NCBI GenBank assembly: GCA_910584745.1
Contig: CAJUDG010000018.1
Location: 1 to 23,243, forward strand
Length of the DNA: 23,243 nucleotides
Origin: an uncultured Eubacteriales bacterium
GTDB taxonomy: Bacteria; Bacillota; Clostridia; Oscillospirales; Acutalibacteraceae
Reading direction: 5' to 3'
The notes beneath the pieces are model-generated. The model worked only from the letters and a program-made list of their open reading frames with translations. It had not been told where the DNA came from and did no database searches. Position 1 is the first letter of the stretch; the number at the start of each line of letters is the position of its first letter. Position numbers and translations under genes: made by a program. This document shows positions 1 through 6,103 of this stretch, piece after piece.

Positions 1-547
1 CTACTGCACAGTATTCCGTGATGAGCCCAACGCACCGGCCGTAGTCTGTTGGACGTTCCTTGTTGTCGATCAGGCGTTCATGCTGCAGGCGGTTGATGAT
101 CTCATCTTTGGGTATTTGCACGCAATAGCCCAGGTAATAGTGTGGAAGGCAGCAGCTGCCGGTTTCCTGGGATTTGGCAAGTTCGGCCAGCTTCTCCGCC
201 TGCTCCCGGATGCCTCCGGGAGTACGGCAGTCACTCAGGTCCAGGTGCAGCTGGCGGAGATAAGCGAGAGGGATCCCTCTGTCTTCGCCGCCTATCTGTA
301 CGGCGAAAAGGACGTCGGGCGGGTAGTGGAAGTCTTCTTCCCGCGCCACCACCAGGTCAAGGCTCAGGCCAGAAAGCCGGAAGGTGGGCTCCCCCTTATA
401 GGCAGAAGCCAGAATACCCAGGGCGCTGGCCGGGACATGGGTGTACACTCTGTATTGGGAACTGTAGAAACCGGGGAGCTGTGCCAGTGTACCGGCAAGC
501 TCATGGACGGCCTCATCGTGAATGGGGTCTGCGCAGATGCTTGGCAT
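1..547 (-). CDS. Unknown mobile-element protein, 3' end beyond the window (homologue of the 748-1476 product)
   Basis: The reading frame opens at ATG 545-547 and stays open to the left edge, giving about 182 residues with the C-terminus missing. An AAAAGGAG ribosome binding site lies about 10 nt upstream. The N-terminal 100 residues align by eye with the product of 748-1476: both share a YRV(Y/F)T-x-VPA-x-A(L/V)G motif, followed by a DLV segment and a PD(V/I)L-(A/M)VQ segment. I recognise no named domain or catalytic motif. It has no signal peptide or membrane segment in the visible part. A small basic ORF (513-662) ends 35 nt inside it in another frame. Function unknown; being a real gene is well supported by the homology and the ribosome binding site. 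Confidence 0.7.
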   Translation of the reverse strand, partial: MPSICADPIHDEAVHELAGTLAQLPGFYSSQYRVYTHVPASALGILASAYKGEPTFRLSGLSLDLVVAREEDFHYPPDVLFAVQIGGEDRGIPLAYLRQLHLDLSDCRTPGGIREQAEKLAELAKSQETGSCCLPHYYLGYCVQIPKDEIINRLQHERLIDNKERPTDYGRCVGLITEYCAV

Positions 548-662
548 AGGTAAGTCTCCTTTTCTGGTAGAATAGTTTTGACGAAAGCGGCTTGTTTGTC
601 CGCAGATATTTGGGCCTCCTGTAGGGGAGCACACGGCGGCGCTGCTTCTTGTAATACGGCAT
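513..662 (-). CDS. Small, very basic 49-residue protein (hypothetical)
   Basis: ATG at 660-662 is preceded by AGAGAGG with 8-nt spacing, and the frame runs 49 codons to TGA. The product starts MPYYKKQRRRVLPYRR and has 18 Lys or Arg out of 49 residues, so it would bind nucleic acid or acidic surfaces if made. It overlaps the start of the next gene by 35 nt, an arrangement that suggests translational coupling. I recognise no family. It could be a chance ORF, but the ribosome binding site and position between two homologous genes favour a real small gene. Confidence 0.4.
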   Translation of the reverse strand: MPYYKKQRRRVLPYRRPKYLRTNKPLSSKLFYQKRRLTYAKHLRRPHSR

Positions 663-686
663 GGTGATGTCCTCTCTCGATTAGGA

Positions 687-732
687 CGCTAAAACGCCCC
701 AGCCGCGCAGGGAACGGGGCTGGGGCTTAGCG
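687..732 (-). terminator. Intrinsic terminator after the 748-1476 gene
   Basis: A perfect 9-bp stem (GCCCCAGCC at 696-704 with GGCTGGGGC at 718-726) sits inside a second pairing CGCTAA/TTAGCG (687-692 with 727-732). On the minus strand the inner stem is followed by GTTTTAG, as expected for a modest intrinsic terminator. It lies 16 nt past the stop codon of the upstream gene and ahead of the small basic ORF. Confidence 0.6.
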
Positions 733-747
733 CCATGTTTTATGGGT

Positions 748-1476
748 CTATTCTTTCGTGAATCCCAGGGCATTCATGAAGTCTTCCTCGAAAATGTCAT
801 TGAGGTACACGATGCTGCCCTTGGGGGTGTGCTCGGCAATAAGCCCGACGGATGTCCCGCGCTTGGTGACCACAAGCTTACCGGCCTTGTTAGTGGCGCA
901 CAGCCCGGCAGCGCGCATACGGCCAATGGCAGCGTCATGGGAGGTCTGAAGGAGCTGGCTGACGTTCTTCAGCCCAAGACTATACAACTCGTTTGGACGT
1001 TCCTGCAGGATGTGGGAGGCCATCTCTTTGGAAAAAGAGGTAATCGCCGACGGATCGCGGGCCATTTCGCTGTCAAGGGTACAGATCTGCCACAACTTGG
1101 GGAAACACGAATGCGGAAAAAACGAAATATCCGCAGGGTCCTCCAACTGCACCATACAGAGGATATCCGGCATGGTGTGCCCGGACCTGCAAATGACCAG
1201 GTCGCAGACATGTCCTTTGCACTGCTCGAAGTTTTGGGGGTCAAAGAGTGATGGCTGCGTGCCTACCGCCTCTGCGGGAACCGCCGTGAAAACCCGATAG
1301 CCGCCTTGTGTCAGATCAGGAATAGACGCCAGGGCATCCGCCAGTTTATTGACGATGTGTGCCTTGGGTACGGGGCGGTTTGCTTGAGGTCGATACTGGG
1401 ATGTGATTTTGTTGTACACATTGATGTTCCTCGCCTGGGAATAGCTGTTGGGAAAGTTTTTCTTGAACTGGGCCAT
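748..1476 (-). CDS. Unknown mobile-element protein, 242 aa
   Basis: I placed the start at ATG 1474-1476 (MAQFKKNFPN) because AAAGGCGG lies about 11 nt upstream. The frame continues upstream to an ATG at 1585-1587, which would add a Cys-containing 37-residue N-terminus, but I see no ribosome binding site there. Residues 44-140 match the product of the left-edge gene (YRVFTAVPAEAVG, DLVICR, MPDILCMVQ). The C-terminal part, residues 140-242, is helical then strand-rich and could hold a small winged-helix-like fold (residues 165-225); that is a guess. There is no signal peptide or transmembrane segment. A hairpin terminator follows. Family and function are not recognised. Confidence 0.65.
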   Translation of the reverse strand: MAQFKKNFPNSYSQARNINVYNKITSQYRPQANRPVPKAHIVNKLADALASIPDLTQGGYRVFTAVPAEAVGTQPSLFDPQNFEQCKGHVCDLVICRSGHTMPDILCMVQLEDPADISFFPHSCFPKLWQICTLDSEMARDPSAITSFSKEMASHILQERPNELYSLGLKNVSQLLQTSHDAAIGRMRAAGLCATNKAGKLVVTKRGTSVGLIAEHTPKGSIVYLNDIFEEDFMNALGFTKE

Positions 1477-1638
1477 GATAATGGACCGCCTTTCTTTAGC
1501 TTTTTTGACATGAGGACGCCCTGACCACACCGGGCAGGTATAGCCAGGGCACTTAAATCGCTGCGCATTGGTATCACCGGCTTTCATAAGTTCTAAAGCG
1601 CAAGCCGGGTCTTTTATTCCTTGTCCCTTTATGCACTT

Positions 1639-1842
1639 TCAATGATACGGTCGGCCCTGACTACCGGGAGCGAAGGAGGAGAGGTCGCTGTAGAGCGGAG
1701 CGTTGGTGTCCAGTGGCTCAAGACGCAGGTCTTTGACCCGGCGGCGCTCCCACTGGCTCTCTTTGGTCTGGTTCTCGTGATAGCCCAGCATGGCTGGGAA
1801 GTCCGGGAACGTGGTGAAGAATTTGTCTTGGCAGGTTGACAT
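1639..1842 (-). CDS. Hypothetical 67-residue protein
   Basis: The start ATG 1840-1842 is preceded by AAAGGGAG at about 9 nt, and the frame ends at TGA 1639. The product begins MSTCQDKFFTTFPDFPAMLGY and is hydrophilic, with no membrane segment or metal motif. The same frame stays open far upstream through the leader hairpins, but the ribosome binding site marks the start chosen here. It is the first gene downstream of promoter 2038-2066 and sits behind two terminator-like hairpins, so its expression probably depends on read-through. No family recognised. Confidence 0.55.
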   Translation of the reverse strand: MSTCQDKFFTTFPDFPAMLGYHENQTKESQWERRRVKDLRLEPLDTNAPLYSDLSSFAPGSQGRPYH

Positions 1843-1870
1843 TTTGATACTCCCTTTCTTTGGGTAAAAT

Positions 1871-1909
1871 GCAAAAAGGCAGCGGTCTTTTCGACTGCTG
1901 CCTTTTTGC
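1871..1909. terminator. Bidirectional hairpin terminator in the leader of the 67-aa gene
   Basis: GCAAAAAGGCAGC (1871-1883) pairs perfectly with GCTGCCTTTTTGC (1897-1909), a 13-bp stem with a 13-nt loop and A and T tracts built into its arms, so it could end transcription from either strand. It lies 28 nt upstream of the start codon of the 67-aa gene, inside its leader. Confidence 0.7.
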
Positions 1910-1937
1910 CAGTATCGGCCCGATTCGGTTGTGAGAG

Positions 1938-1997
1938 GAAACAAAAAAGTGCCATCCGGGTTTGCTCTTGGCAAACTCAAATGACACTCTGTAACTC
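1938..1997 (-). repeat. 60-bp leader repeat, copy 1 (terminator-like hairpin with conserved frame)
   Basis: The outer 19 and 20 bases match copy 2 (6002-6061) exactly or nearly so; the central 21 bases differ. On the minus strand the unit can fold as GTGTCAT paired with ATGGCAC (one A-C mismatch), with an inner stem GTTTGC/GCAAAC, and is followed by TTTTTTGTTT. That is the form of an intrinsic terminator. It begins about 35 nt downstream of the predicted transcription start of promoter 2038-2066. Confidence 0.7.
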
Positions 1998-2037
1998 TGA
2001 TACTCTGTCCGTTTCTCGAACCTGATACTGTAATGCT

Positions 2038-2066
2038 ATTGTATCAGGTTTTTGGGGGATTGTCAA
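2038..2066 (-). promoter_or_regulatory. Strong promoter overlapped by an inverted repeat
   Basis: On the minus strand, TTGACA (2061-2066), a 17-bp spacer and TACAAT (2038-2043) form a near-consensus sigma-A promoter inside the 3' end of the XRE gene. A perfect 8-bp inverted repeat, CCTGATAC and GTATCAGG (2021-2028 and 2041-2048), overlaps the -10 element and the likely start site, so it is a candidate operator. Transcription would run into the leader repeat at 1938-1997. Confidence 0.7.
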
Positions 2067-2421
2067 TCTTTTCCTGTTTTTGTTTCTTCTTCTCCTCTTT
2101 AAGCTCCTGCCTTATGAGAAAATCCATAACTGCCAGAACCTTGTGTTGCTTATCAAGGGGCAACCCCTTTAATCGGCCCTCAAGCTCAGAAACGTAATCC
2201 TTTGGAAGTTCATGCAGGACGTCGCACAAGATGAAGTTCGGGGTGGTTTCCAGGACGTTTAGGAGCCTGATCAGCCGATCCAGGCGAGGAAAGCTCTTGC
2301 CGCGCTCCACGTCGGAGATATAGTTGAAGGAGTAGCCTGCTTTGTCGGCCAATTCTTTTTGCGTCCAACCCTGCTTTTCCCGCGCCTCTTTGAACCGCTC
2401 GCCCACGCTTTCGTTCGGCAT
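2044..2421 (-). CDS. XRE-family transcriptional regulator
   Basis: The 125-residue product has an N-terminal Cro/C1-type helix-turn-helix at about residues 8-62, with the typical R-x-x-x-G-W-T-Q-x-x-L-A segment, then an NYISDVERGKSFP recognition region. The C-terminal half is helical and ends in a Lys/Glu-rich tail. The start ATG 2419-2421 has GAGAGGAGG a few bases upstream. Two copies of an AGTATAG-containing direct repeat (2457-2470, 2501-2513) lie in its upstream region and may be its own operators. A single-domain regulator of this kind is common in integrative elements as a repressor; which genes it controls is unknown. Its stop codon overlaps the next promoter. Confidence 0.9.
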   Translation of the reverse strand: MPNESVGERFKEAREKQGWTQKELADKAGYSFNYISDVERGKSFPRLDRLIRLLNVLETTPNFILCDVLHELPKDYVSELEGRLKGLPLDKQHKVLAVMDFLIRQELKEEKKKQKQEKIDNPPKT

Positions 2422-2456
2422 ACCACCCCTCCTCTCAGGATAACTCGTGTTTATAT

Positions 2457-2513
2457 CCTAAGTATAGAGGTTTTTGCTCGAAGAATACACCAATGTAAAT
2501 CCGAGTATAGGGG
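2457..2513 (-). promoter_or_regulatory. Paired direct repeats upstream of the XRE gene (candidate operators)
   Basis: CCTAAGTATAGAGG (2457-2470) and CCGAGTATAGGGG (2501-2513) are near copies in the same orientation, 43 bp apart or about four helical turns. Read on the minus strand, each contains TATACT, usable as a -10 element, although no good -35 partner is visible. The arrangement fits cooperative binding of the XRE protein to its own promoter. Confidence 0.45.
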
Positions 2514-2551
2514 TTATAACTTGAATTTTGAAAAGAAATTTTCAAAAAATA

Positions 2552-2580
2552 AAGGACAGCCCATCTCTTGAGCTGTCCTT
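2552..2580 (-). terminator. Intrinsic terminator of the toxin-antitoxin operon
   Basis: AAGGACAGC (2552-2560) pairs with GCTGTCCTT (2572-2580) across an 11-nt loop. On the minus strand the stem is followed by TATTTTTTG. It lies just past the stop codon of the PIN-domain gene. Confidence 0.8.
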
Positions 2581-2585
2581 ATAGG

Positions 2586-3011
2586 TCAATATTCAGTTTT
2601 TTTTGAGAGAATCAAGTCCAGCATCTGCCGGGGCGTAACGACAAAGGGCTTCACCGGGAATTGCTTGAGATTACCGGTAACCAGGTAGGCGTCGTCGGTC
2701 TTTCGCTGTTCCATGACGACCTCGTAGAAGACAGTATCCTTTGGGTCAGGAAAATCCACATTATCTAATGTCTCCGCATCCACATCAATACCGTTTTGAG
2801 TAATTTCCAGAATGACAGGATCAATTACTTCTTTTGTAAGGTGAAATTTGGGCCGGCTCAAAACTTCCTGGTATTCCCTAAGAAATGCCGCATTGTACAA
2901 TGGGATAATTTTTCCCTCAAAAGCCAATTTCACAACTTTGCCTGGAACCGAAACAGACTTTAGCATAGCAGAAACCAGAACATTGGTATCTATCACAGCG
3001 TAATATTTCAT
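2586..3011 (-). CDS. PIN-domain toxin (type II toxin-antitoxin ribonuclease)
   Basis: The 141-residue protein has the PIN nuclease layout: IDTNVLVSA near the N-terminus with Asp8, Glu46 in the REYQEVLSR helix, Asp92 in the DPKD segment and Asp106/107 in TDDAYLVTGN. These acidic residues would bind the metal ions for RNA cleavage. The sequence resembles the PIN_3/COG1569 group of putative toxins. Its ATG overlaps the stop of the upstream antitoxin gene by 4 nt (ATGA), so the pair is translationally coupled. The RNA target cannot be read from sequence. An intrinsic terminator follows. Confidence 0.88.
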   Translation of the reverse strand: MKYYAVIDTNVLVSAMLKSVSVPGKVVKLAFEGKIIPLYNAAFLREYQEVLSRPKFHLTKEVIDPVILEITQNGIDVDAETLDNVDFPDPKDTVFYEVVMEQRKTDDAYLVTGNLKQFPVKPFVVTPRQMLDLILSKKTEY

Positions 3012-3313
3012 TCTGCTCTCCTACTGTCATGCTCTCTCCTCGCCGCAGCGATCTCCTCGTTGATCTCCTCTAAGGTCATGTCCGCGACGCCGTTTTCCTC
3101 AGCGATCCGGCTTGCCTCTCTCATGGCAGCGATTGCAGGGTTCTCCTGCCGGTCGCTCAGCTTCATACTGAACGGGATGCCGTTTTCCTGCACTAATTTG
3201 GCAATGCAAATACGCATATAGGTTGGAAGATCGATTCCAAGCTTTTCGCAGATACTGATCGCTTTCGCCTTTGTTCCTTCATCTGCACGGAATTGGACTA
3301 GTTCGTTTGCCAT
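3008..3313 (-). CDS. RelB/DinJ-like antitoxin
   Basis: The 101-residue product begins MANELVQFRADEGTKAKA and continues with a LGIDLPTYMRICIAKLV segment. This is the ribbon-helix-helix dimerisation and DNA-binding region typical of RelB/DinJ antitoxins (residues 1-50). The C-terminal half is acidic and helical, as expected for the part that wraps the toxin. It precedes and overlaps the PIN gene by 4 nt. RelB-type antitoxins more often pair with RelE-fold toxins, so this RHH-PIN pair is a mixed module, a combination known in bacteria. AGGAGG precedes the ATG. It probably represses its own promoter at 3341-3369. Confidence 0.85.
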   Translation of the reverse strand: MANELVQFRADEGTKAKAISICEKLGIDLPTYMRICIAKLVQENGIPFSMKLSDRQENPAIAAMREASRIAEENGVADMTLEEINEEIAAARREHDSRRAE

Positions 3314-3340
3314 ATTGCCTGCCTCCTTTCAGTCAAGCAT

Positions 3341-3369
3341 ATTATATCACAGACTGCAATCAAATGCAA
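3341..3369 (-). promoter_or_regulatory. Promoter of the toxin-antitoxin operon with a direct repeat
   Basis: On the minus strand TTGCAT (3364-3369), 17 bp and TATAAT (3341-3346) form a good promoter. TGATTGCA occurs twice in tandem across the -35 region, with starts 10 bp apart or one helical turn. That makes it a plausible operator for the ribbon-helix-helix antitoxin. Confidence 0.65.
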
Positions 3370-3389
3370 TCAGTTGTTTTTGAACGACA

Positions 3390-3417
3390 AAGAGACACCG
3401 GTGAACCGGTGCCCCTT
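3390..3417 (-). terminator. Hairpin after the Rpn-like gene
   Basis: CACCGG (3396-3401) and CCGGTG (3406-3411) pair around a TGAA loop, with further partial pairing of the flanking AAAG/CTTT. On the minus strand the stem leads into TCTCTTTGTCG, a weak U tract. It lies 11 nt past the stop of the Rpn-like gene. Confidence 0.5.
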
Positions 3418-3427
3418 TAGACTACTT

Positions 3428-3997
3428 TTAGCGGATTTCATGAACTGCTTTATCCAACTGAGCCAGATAAGGCGAATGGGCAGCATCACACCCCTCGCTC
3501 GTCCCTCCGGCATTTACCCACCTGAGAAAGTCACACACATCAGGCGCGGCGTTTGCCTCGGTAAAGCTCATATTCAAGATAAACGCGCTGGTGCCGTCAT
3601 CAAATGGCGCATTGTCCAGAGTGCTAATCACTCTCCCAATCCGGCGGACTGCCTTTCCTCCACCGAGAGGGTCATCCTTGCAGATAAAGATAACGCAGCT
3701 TCTCAGCGTTTCATCCTCCAAGTTATCTGGGCTGAGAAAATCTCTGTCCATAATAGCCTGGCTGACCCGAAGGCGTTTCCCAAAGTCGTCATTCTCGGCG
3801 AGCTGCAGGGAAATGTCGTAGGTCAGCCCGTCGCGGGTAAAGGCATGGATGTGGGCGCCCAGTATCCGGTGCGTCGGCGCAGGAGTGATTTTTGTGATAC
3901 TCGTTTCCAGAAGGCCCTCCAACAGAGGCCGGATATTTTCAGGCTCCTGCATAAAACGGTGGAAGGCGTCGTAATCAAAGTAGAAATCTCTGTTCAT
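3428..3997 (-). CDS. Rpn/PD-(D/E)XK-like nuclease-fold protein, apparently lacking catalytic acids
   Basis: The 189-residue layout follows the Rpn family (PDDEXK_2 group). It has a GAHIHAFTRDGLTYDISLQ strand-turn-strand at 47-65, an arginine-rich helix ending in a DRDFLSPDNL segment (74-93), a CVIFICKDDPLGGG segment (101-114), then an AFILNMS strand and a DFLRWV helix. In active relatives, as I recall them, the first strand carries Asp and the second reads Glu-x-Gln. Here those positions appear to be His49 and Ser63, with Gln65 kept, so DNA cleavage is doubtful. AGAGGAG precedes ATG 3995-3997, and the gene starts 12 nt after the VWA gene. The family assignment is by pattern, not by search. 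Confidence 0.6.
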   Translation of the reverse strand: MNRDFYFDYDAFHRFMQEPENIRPLLEGLLETSITKITPAPTHRILGAHIHAFTRDGLTYDISLQLAENDDFGKRLRVSQAIMDRDFLSPDNLEDETLRSCVIFICKDDPLGGGKAVRRIGRVISTLDNAPFDDGTSAFILNMSFTEANAAPDVCDFLRWVNAGGTSEGCDAAHSPYLAQLDKAVHEIR

Positions 3998-4009
3998 TTG
4001 TGTTCTCCT

Positions 4010-5566
4010 CTATATTTTTATGTGTTTTTTCACAACTGCCGTCAGCTTGCTGGGTAGTTGCTCCAAGTCCGTAATATCCAGAAAAGAATCGCCATAGATC
4101 CGCTGGATACTGGGCTTATCATCCCCAATGGCAGCCGCCACAAAGATAACACCCTTGCGCTGGTACTCCTGCTTGATACCCCGCAGATCTTCCTCGGCGG
4201 CAGTGCCGCTATAGCCAGTATCGGCAGGCTGCCCATCCGAAACCAGAACCAGCAGCTTCACCACTTCCGGGCGCTTAGAAAGCCGCTCCGCCACATATCG
4301 CAGAGCCGCCCCGTCCCGATTGCCGCCCCTTGCGCTGATGTCCATGAGCCGGTAGCGGTCATCGCTGTCAAAACCATCGAACTCAGCGTATGAATACAAC
4401 TCGACCGTACTCCAGCCGGTAGAATGGCCGTAGACCATAACAGGAATATCCAGGCTGTCGCAGAAATCGTGCAGGATAATAGCAGCCGCTCGGGCATATG
4501 TACAGCGGTCACCGGAGCACATAGAGCCGGATTCGTCCACCAGCAGTCCCACCGCCAGCTCGGGTATCTCGTTGGGGAGGTTGTTTTTGTAGAACGCCTT
4601 GCCGTCATTCCTGCATAGAGCGTGGGTATCGAGCCTTCTGCCCATCACCAGCCCGGTCTGCTTGCCACCCTGACGGTGCTCTTTGAGTTCCTTCTGGATG
4701 CTCCGCTGGAGCTGTTTTGAGATAGTCACCAGCCGGGGAGCAACGGCGTCGAACTGCTCCATAAGGTCAGTGTCAACGCTGGAAATGCGGTTGATTTTGA
4801 TGTTCACGCCCTGGTGGATATCGCCGTAGGAGATGCTGTTCGCCATCTCGTTAAGCTCAGACAAGCGTTCGTTTTCCAGCTGATCACAGGCAGCACGTTC
4901 GGCCATTTTATCCAGCATACGGTCAATGTCGGCAGCAGCTTTGTCATACTGCTCGCGCTCGTAACCAGCATTGTACTCGGTAGTGCCACCCATCGGCTCA
5001 GAAACGGAGCCGGTCTGGTGGTATGGAATACGCCCGCCTTCGGAGTCGGTAACATCCTGTTTTTCGCTTTTGGAGCCTTCCCCTTCCAGGGGCGGTAAAT
5101 CCTCGTCAGAGTGGGCAGGATTTGCCTCTATAGACTCATTTTCACTGTCCTCGGAACCATTTTCCTCAGATGGGGCCTCCTCATCGTCGCCCGCCTCGGC
5201 ATCTTCATGGGTCTTTGCGCGGCTTGCCGCCGTCGCGGAACTGCCCCCGGAACTGCCAGCACCAGGGACCGGCGCACCACCGGTTCCTGCCGTGGTCGCG
5301 CCGGGCATACCGCCCAGACTCTTTTTGACAGCGTCCGGCATGGATTCATCCGCCTCCTTCGCCGCCTTGAGCTGTTCGCAGTAGTCTTGGATATGCTCCC
5401 AGCAGCGAACAAGGATCAGATTTACGGTGCGTAATCTGGTCTTGGGGGCAGGGTCAGTTACCGAGCGGTCAAGCTCGTTGATAAGGTCGAAGGTGGTCTG
5501 GATGCGGATATCGTCCAGTTCTTCATCACCGTATTTTATCTCCCCAAACTCAACATAGGACAGCAT
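4010..5566 (-). CDS. CobT-like von Willebrand factor A domain protein
   Basis: The 518-residue protein has an N-terminal helical region (1-75), a Gly/Ala/Ser-rich then highly acidic low-complexity linker (85-175), a helical segment (200-300) and a C-terminal VWA domain (about 335-518). The metal-ion-dependent adhesion site is intact: DESGS at 344-348, with Asp444 in VSDGQP. This layout is that of CobT/NorD-like VWA proteins, which usually work with a MoxR-type AAA+ ATPase; none is in the window. The frame before ATG 5564-5566 stays open for about 30 further codons with coding-like sequence (IFQSILQV) inside the ssb 3' end, so the N-terminus may be truncated or fused. The start chosen overlaps ssb by 17 nt. 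Confidence 0.82.
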   Translation of the reverse strand: MLSYVEFGEIKYGDEELDDIRIQTTFDLINELDRSVTDPAPKTRLRTVNLILVRCWEHIQDYCEQLKAAKEADESMPDAVKKSLGGMPGATTAGTGGAPVPGAGSSGGSSATAASRAKTHEDAEAGDDEEAPSEENGSEDSENESIEANPAHSDEDLPPLEGEGSKSEKQDVTDSEGGRIPYHQTGSVSEPMGGTTEYNAGYEREQYDKAAADIDRMLDKMAERAACDQLENERLSELNEMANSISYGDIHQGVNIKINRISSVDTDLMEQFDAVAPRLVTISKQLQRSIQKELKEHRQGGKQTGLVMGRRLDTHALCRNDGKAFYKNNLPNEIPELAVGLLVDESGSMCSGDRCTYARAAAIILHDFCDSLDIPVMVYGHSTGWSTVELYSYAEFDGFDSDDRYRLMDISARGGNRDGAALRYVAERLSKRPEVVKLLVLVSDGQPADTGYSGTAAEEDLRGIKQEYQRKGVIFVAAAIGDDKPSIQRIYGDSFLDITDLEQLPSKLTAVVKKHIKI

Positions 5567-5945
5567 GACCTGAAGGATACTCTGGAAAATATGGCTCTGC
5601 CCGTCTTCTTCCCTCTCCTTGAGCTGGGTACTCGATGTCCTCGGCGATCACTACCAGATTCCTCCTGGTATCGCCTTTTTTGTCCGTCCACTCGTCCTCA
5701 TCCAGGCGGCCGCGGATGTTGACGTACACACCCTCTTTCAGCTGCATCTTCTGGACTCGCTCGACCATGTAGTTGAACCCCTTGACGTTCAGGTTGACCC
5801 AGCGCCGGTTGTCCTTGGCCTGGGGATCGTACACCTTTTTGCCTACTCGGAACCATACCGCCTTTCCACTTTCTGAGAATTTGACGGCGGACTCCTCCTG
5901 GTAGCCTTTGGAGACCACCGCCCCCGTGATTAGAACTGCTAACAT
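5550..5945 (-). CDS. ssb: Single-stranded DNA-binding protein
   Basis: The start ATG 5943-5945 has AAAGGAG 8 nt upstream, giving 131 residues. The chain has the OB-fold pattern of SSB: LITGAVVSKGYQEE, GKAVWFRVG, WVNLNVKGF and VYVNIRGRLDEDEWTDKKGDTRRNLVVIAEDIEY. The normal acidic C-terminal tip ending in DIPF-like residues, which recruits partner proteins, is absent. Instead it ends in an Arg-rich, aromatic and Cys tail that lies in the zone overlapping the VWA gene. That may reflect a deletion or frameshift at the ssb/VWA border. SSBs of this type are common cargo of conjugative elements, where they protect transferred single strands. Confidence 0.85.
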   Translation of the reverse strand: MLAVLITGAVVSKGYQEESAVKFSESGKAVWFRVGKKVYDPQAKDNRRWVNLNVKGFNYMVERVQKMQLKEGVYVNIRGRLDEDEWTDKKGDTRRNLVVIAEDIEYPAQGEGRRRAEPYFPEYPSGHAVLC

Positions 5946-6001
5946 TTTTGTGCTCCTTTCTGGCGTTGCGCCAATAAAAATTTTAAGCCTATGGCTTCCG
6001 G

Positions 6002-6061
6002 AAAACAAAAAAGTGCCATCTGTACCCGCGCTAAGCGGACGCAAATGACACTCTGTAACTC
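6002..6061 (-). repeat. 60-bp leader repeat, copy 2
   Basis: This is the second copy of the unit at 1938-1997: the same flanks (AAACAAAAAAGTGCCATC and CAAATGACACTCTGTAACTC on the plus strand) around a different 21-base core. The core can pair in a different way (CCGC with GCGG), so the inner stem appears kept while its sequence changes. On the minus strand it ends in TTTTTTGTTTTC. It lies about 56 nt upstream of the ssb start codon. Confidence 0.7.
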
Positions 6062-6103
6062 GGTGACTTTGATTTCCTGCTGAAACCATGAAACTGTATC
6101 TAT

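Noticed and set aside
80..553. Two overlapping plus-strand ORFs at the left edge
   Set aside because: The minus frame here has a good ribosome binding site and homology to the 748-1476 product; the plus frames have neither.
1477..1587. N-terminal extension of the 748-1476 gene with a possible Cys motif
   Set aside because: No ribosome binding site at ATG 1587, while the ATG at 1476 has one. The extension is possible but unsupported.
4971..5384. Plus-strand Ser/Pro/Ala-rich ORF opposite the VWA linker
   Set aside because: It is the mirror of the acidic low-complexity linker of the VWA protein, not an independent gene.
1938..6061. CRISPR-like array from the two 60-bp repeats
   Set aside because: Only two copies, 4 kb apart, each tied to a promoter and terminator; no spacers or cas genes.
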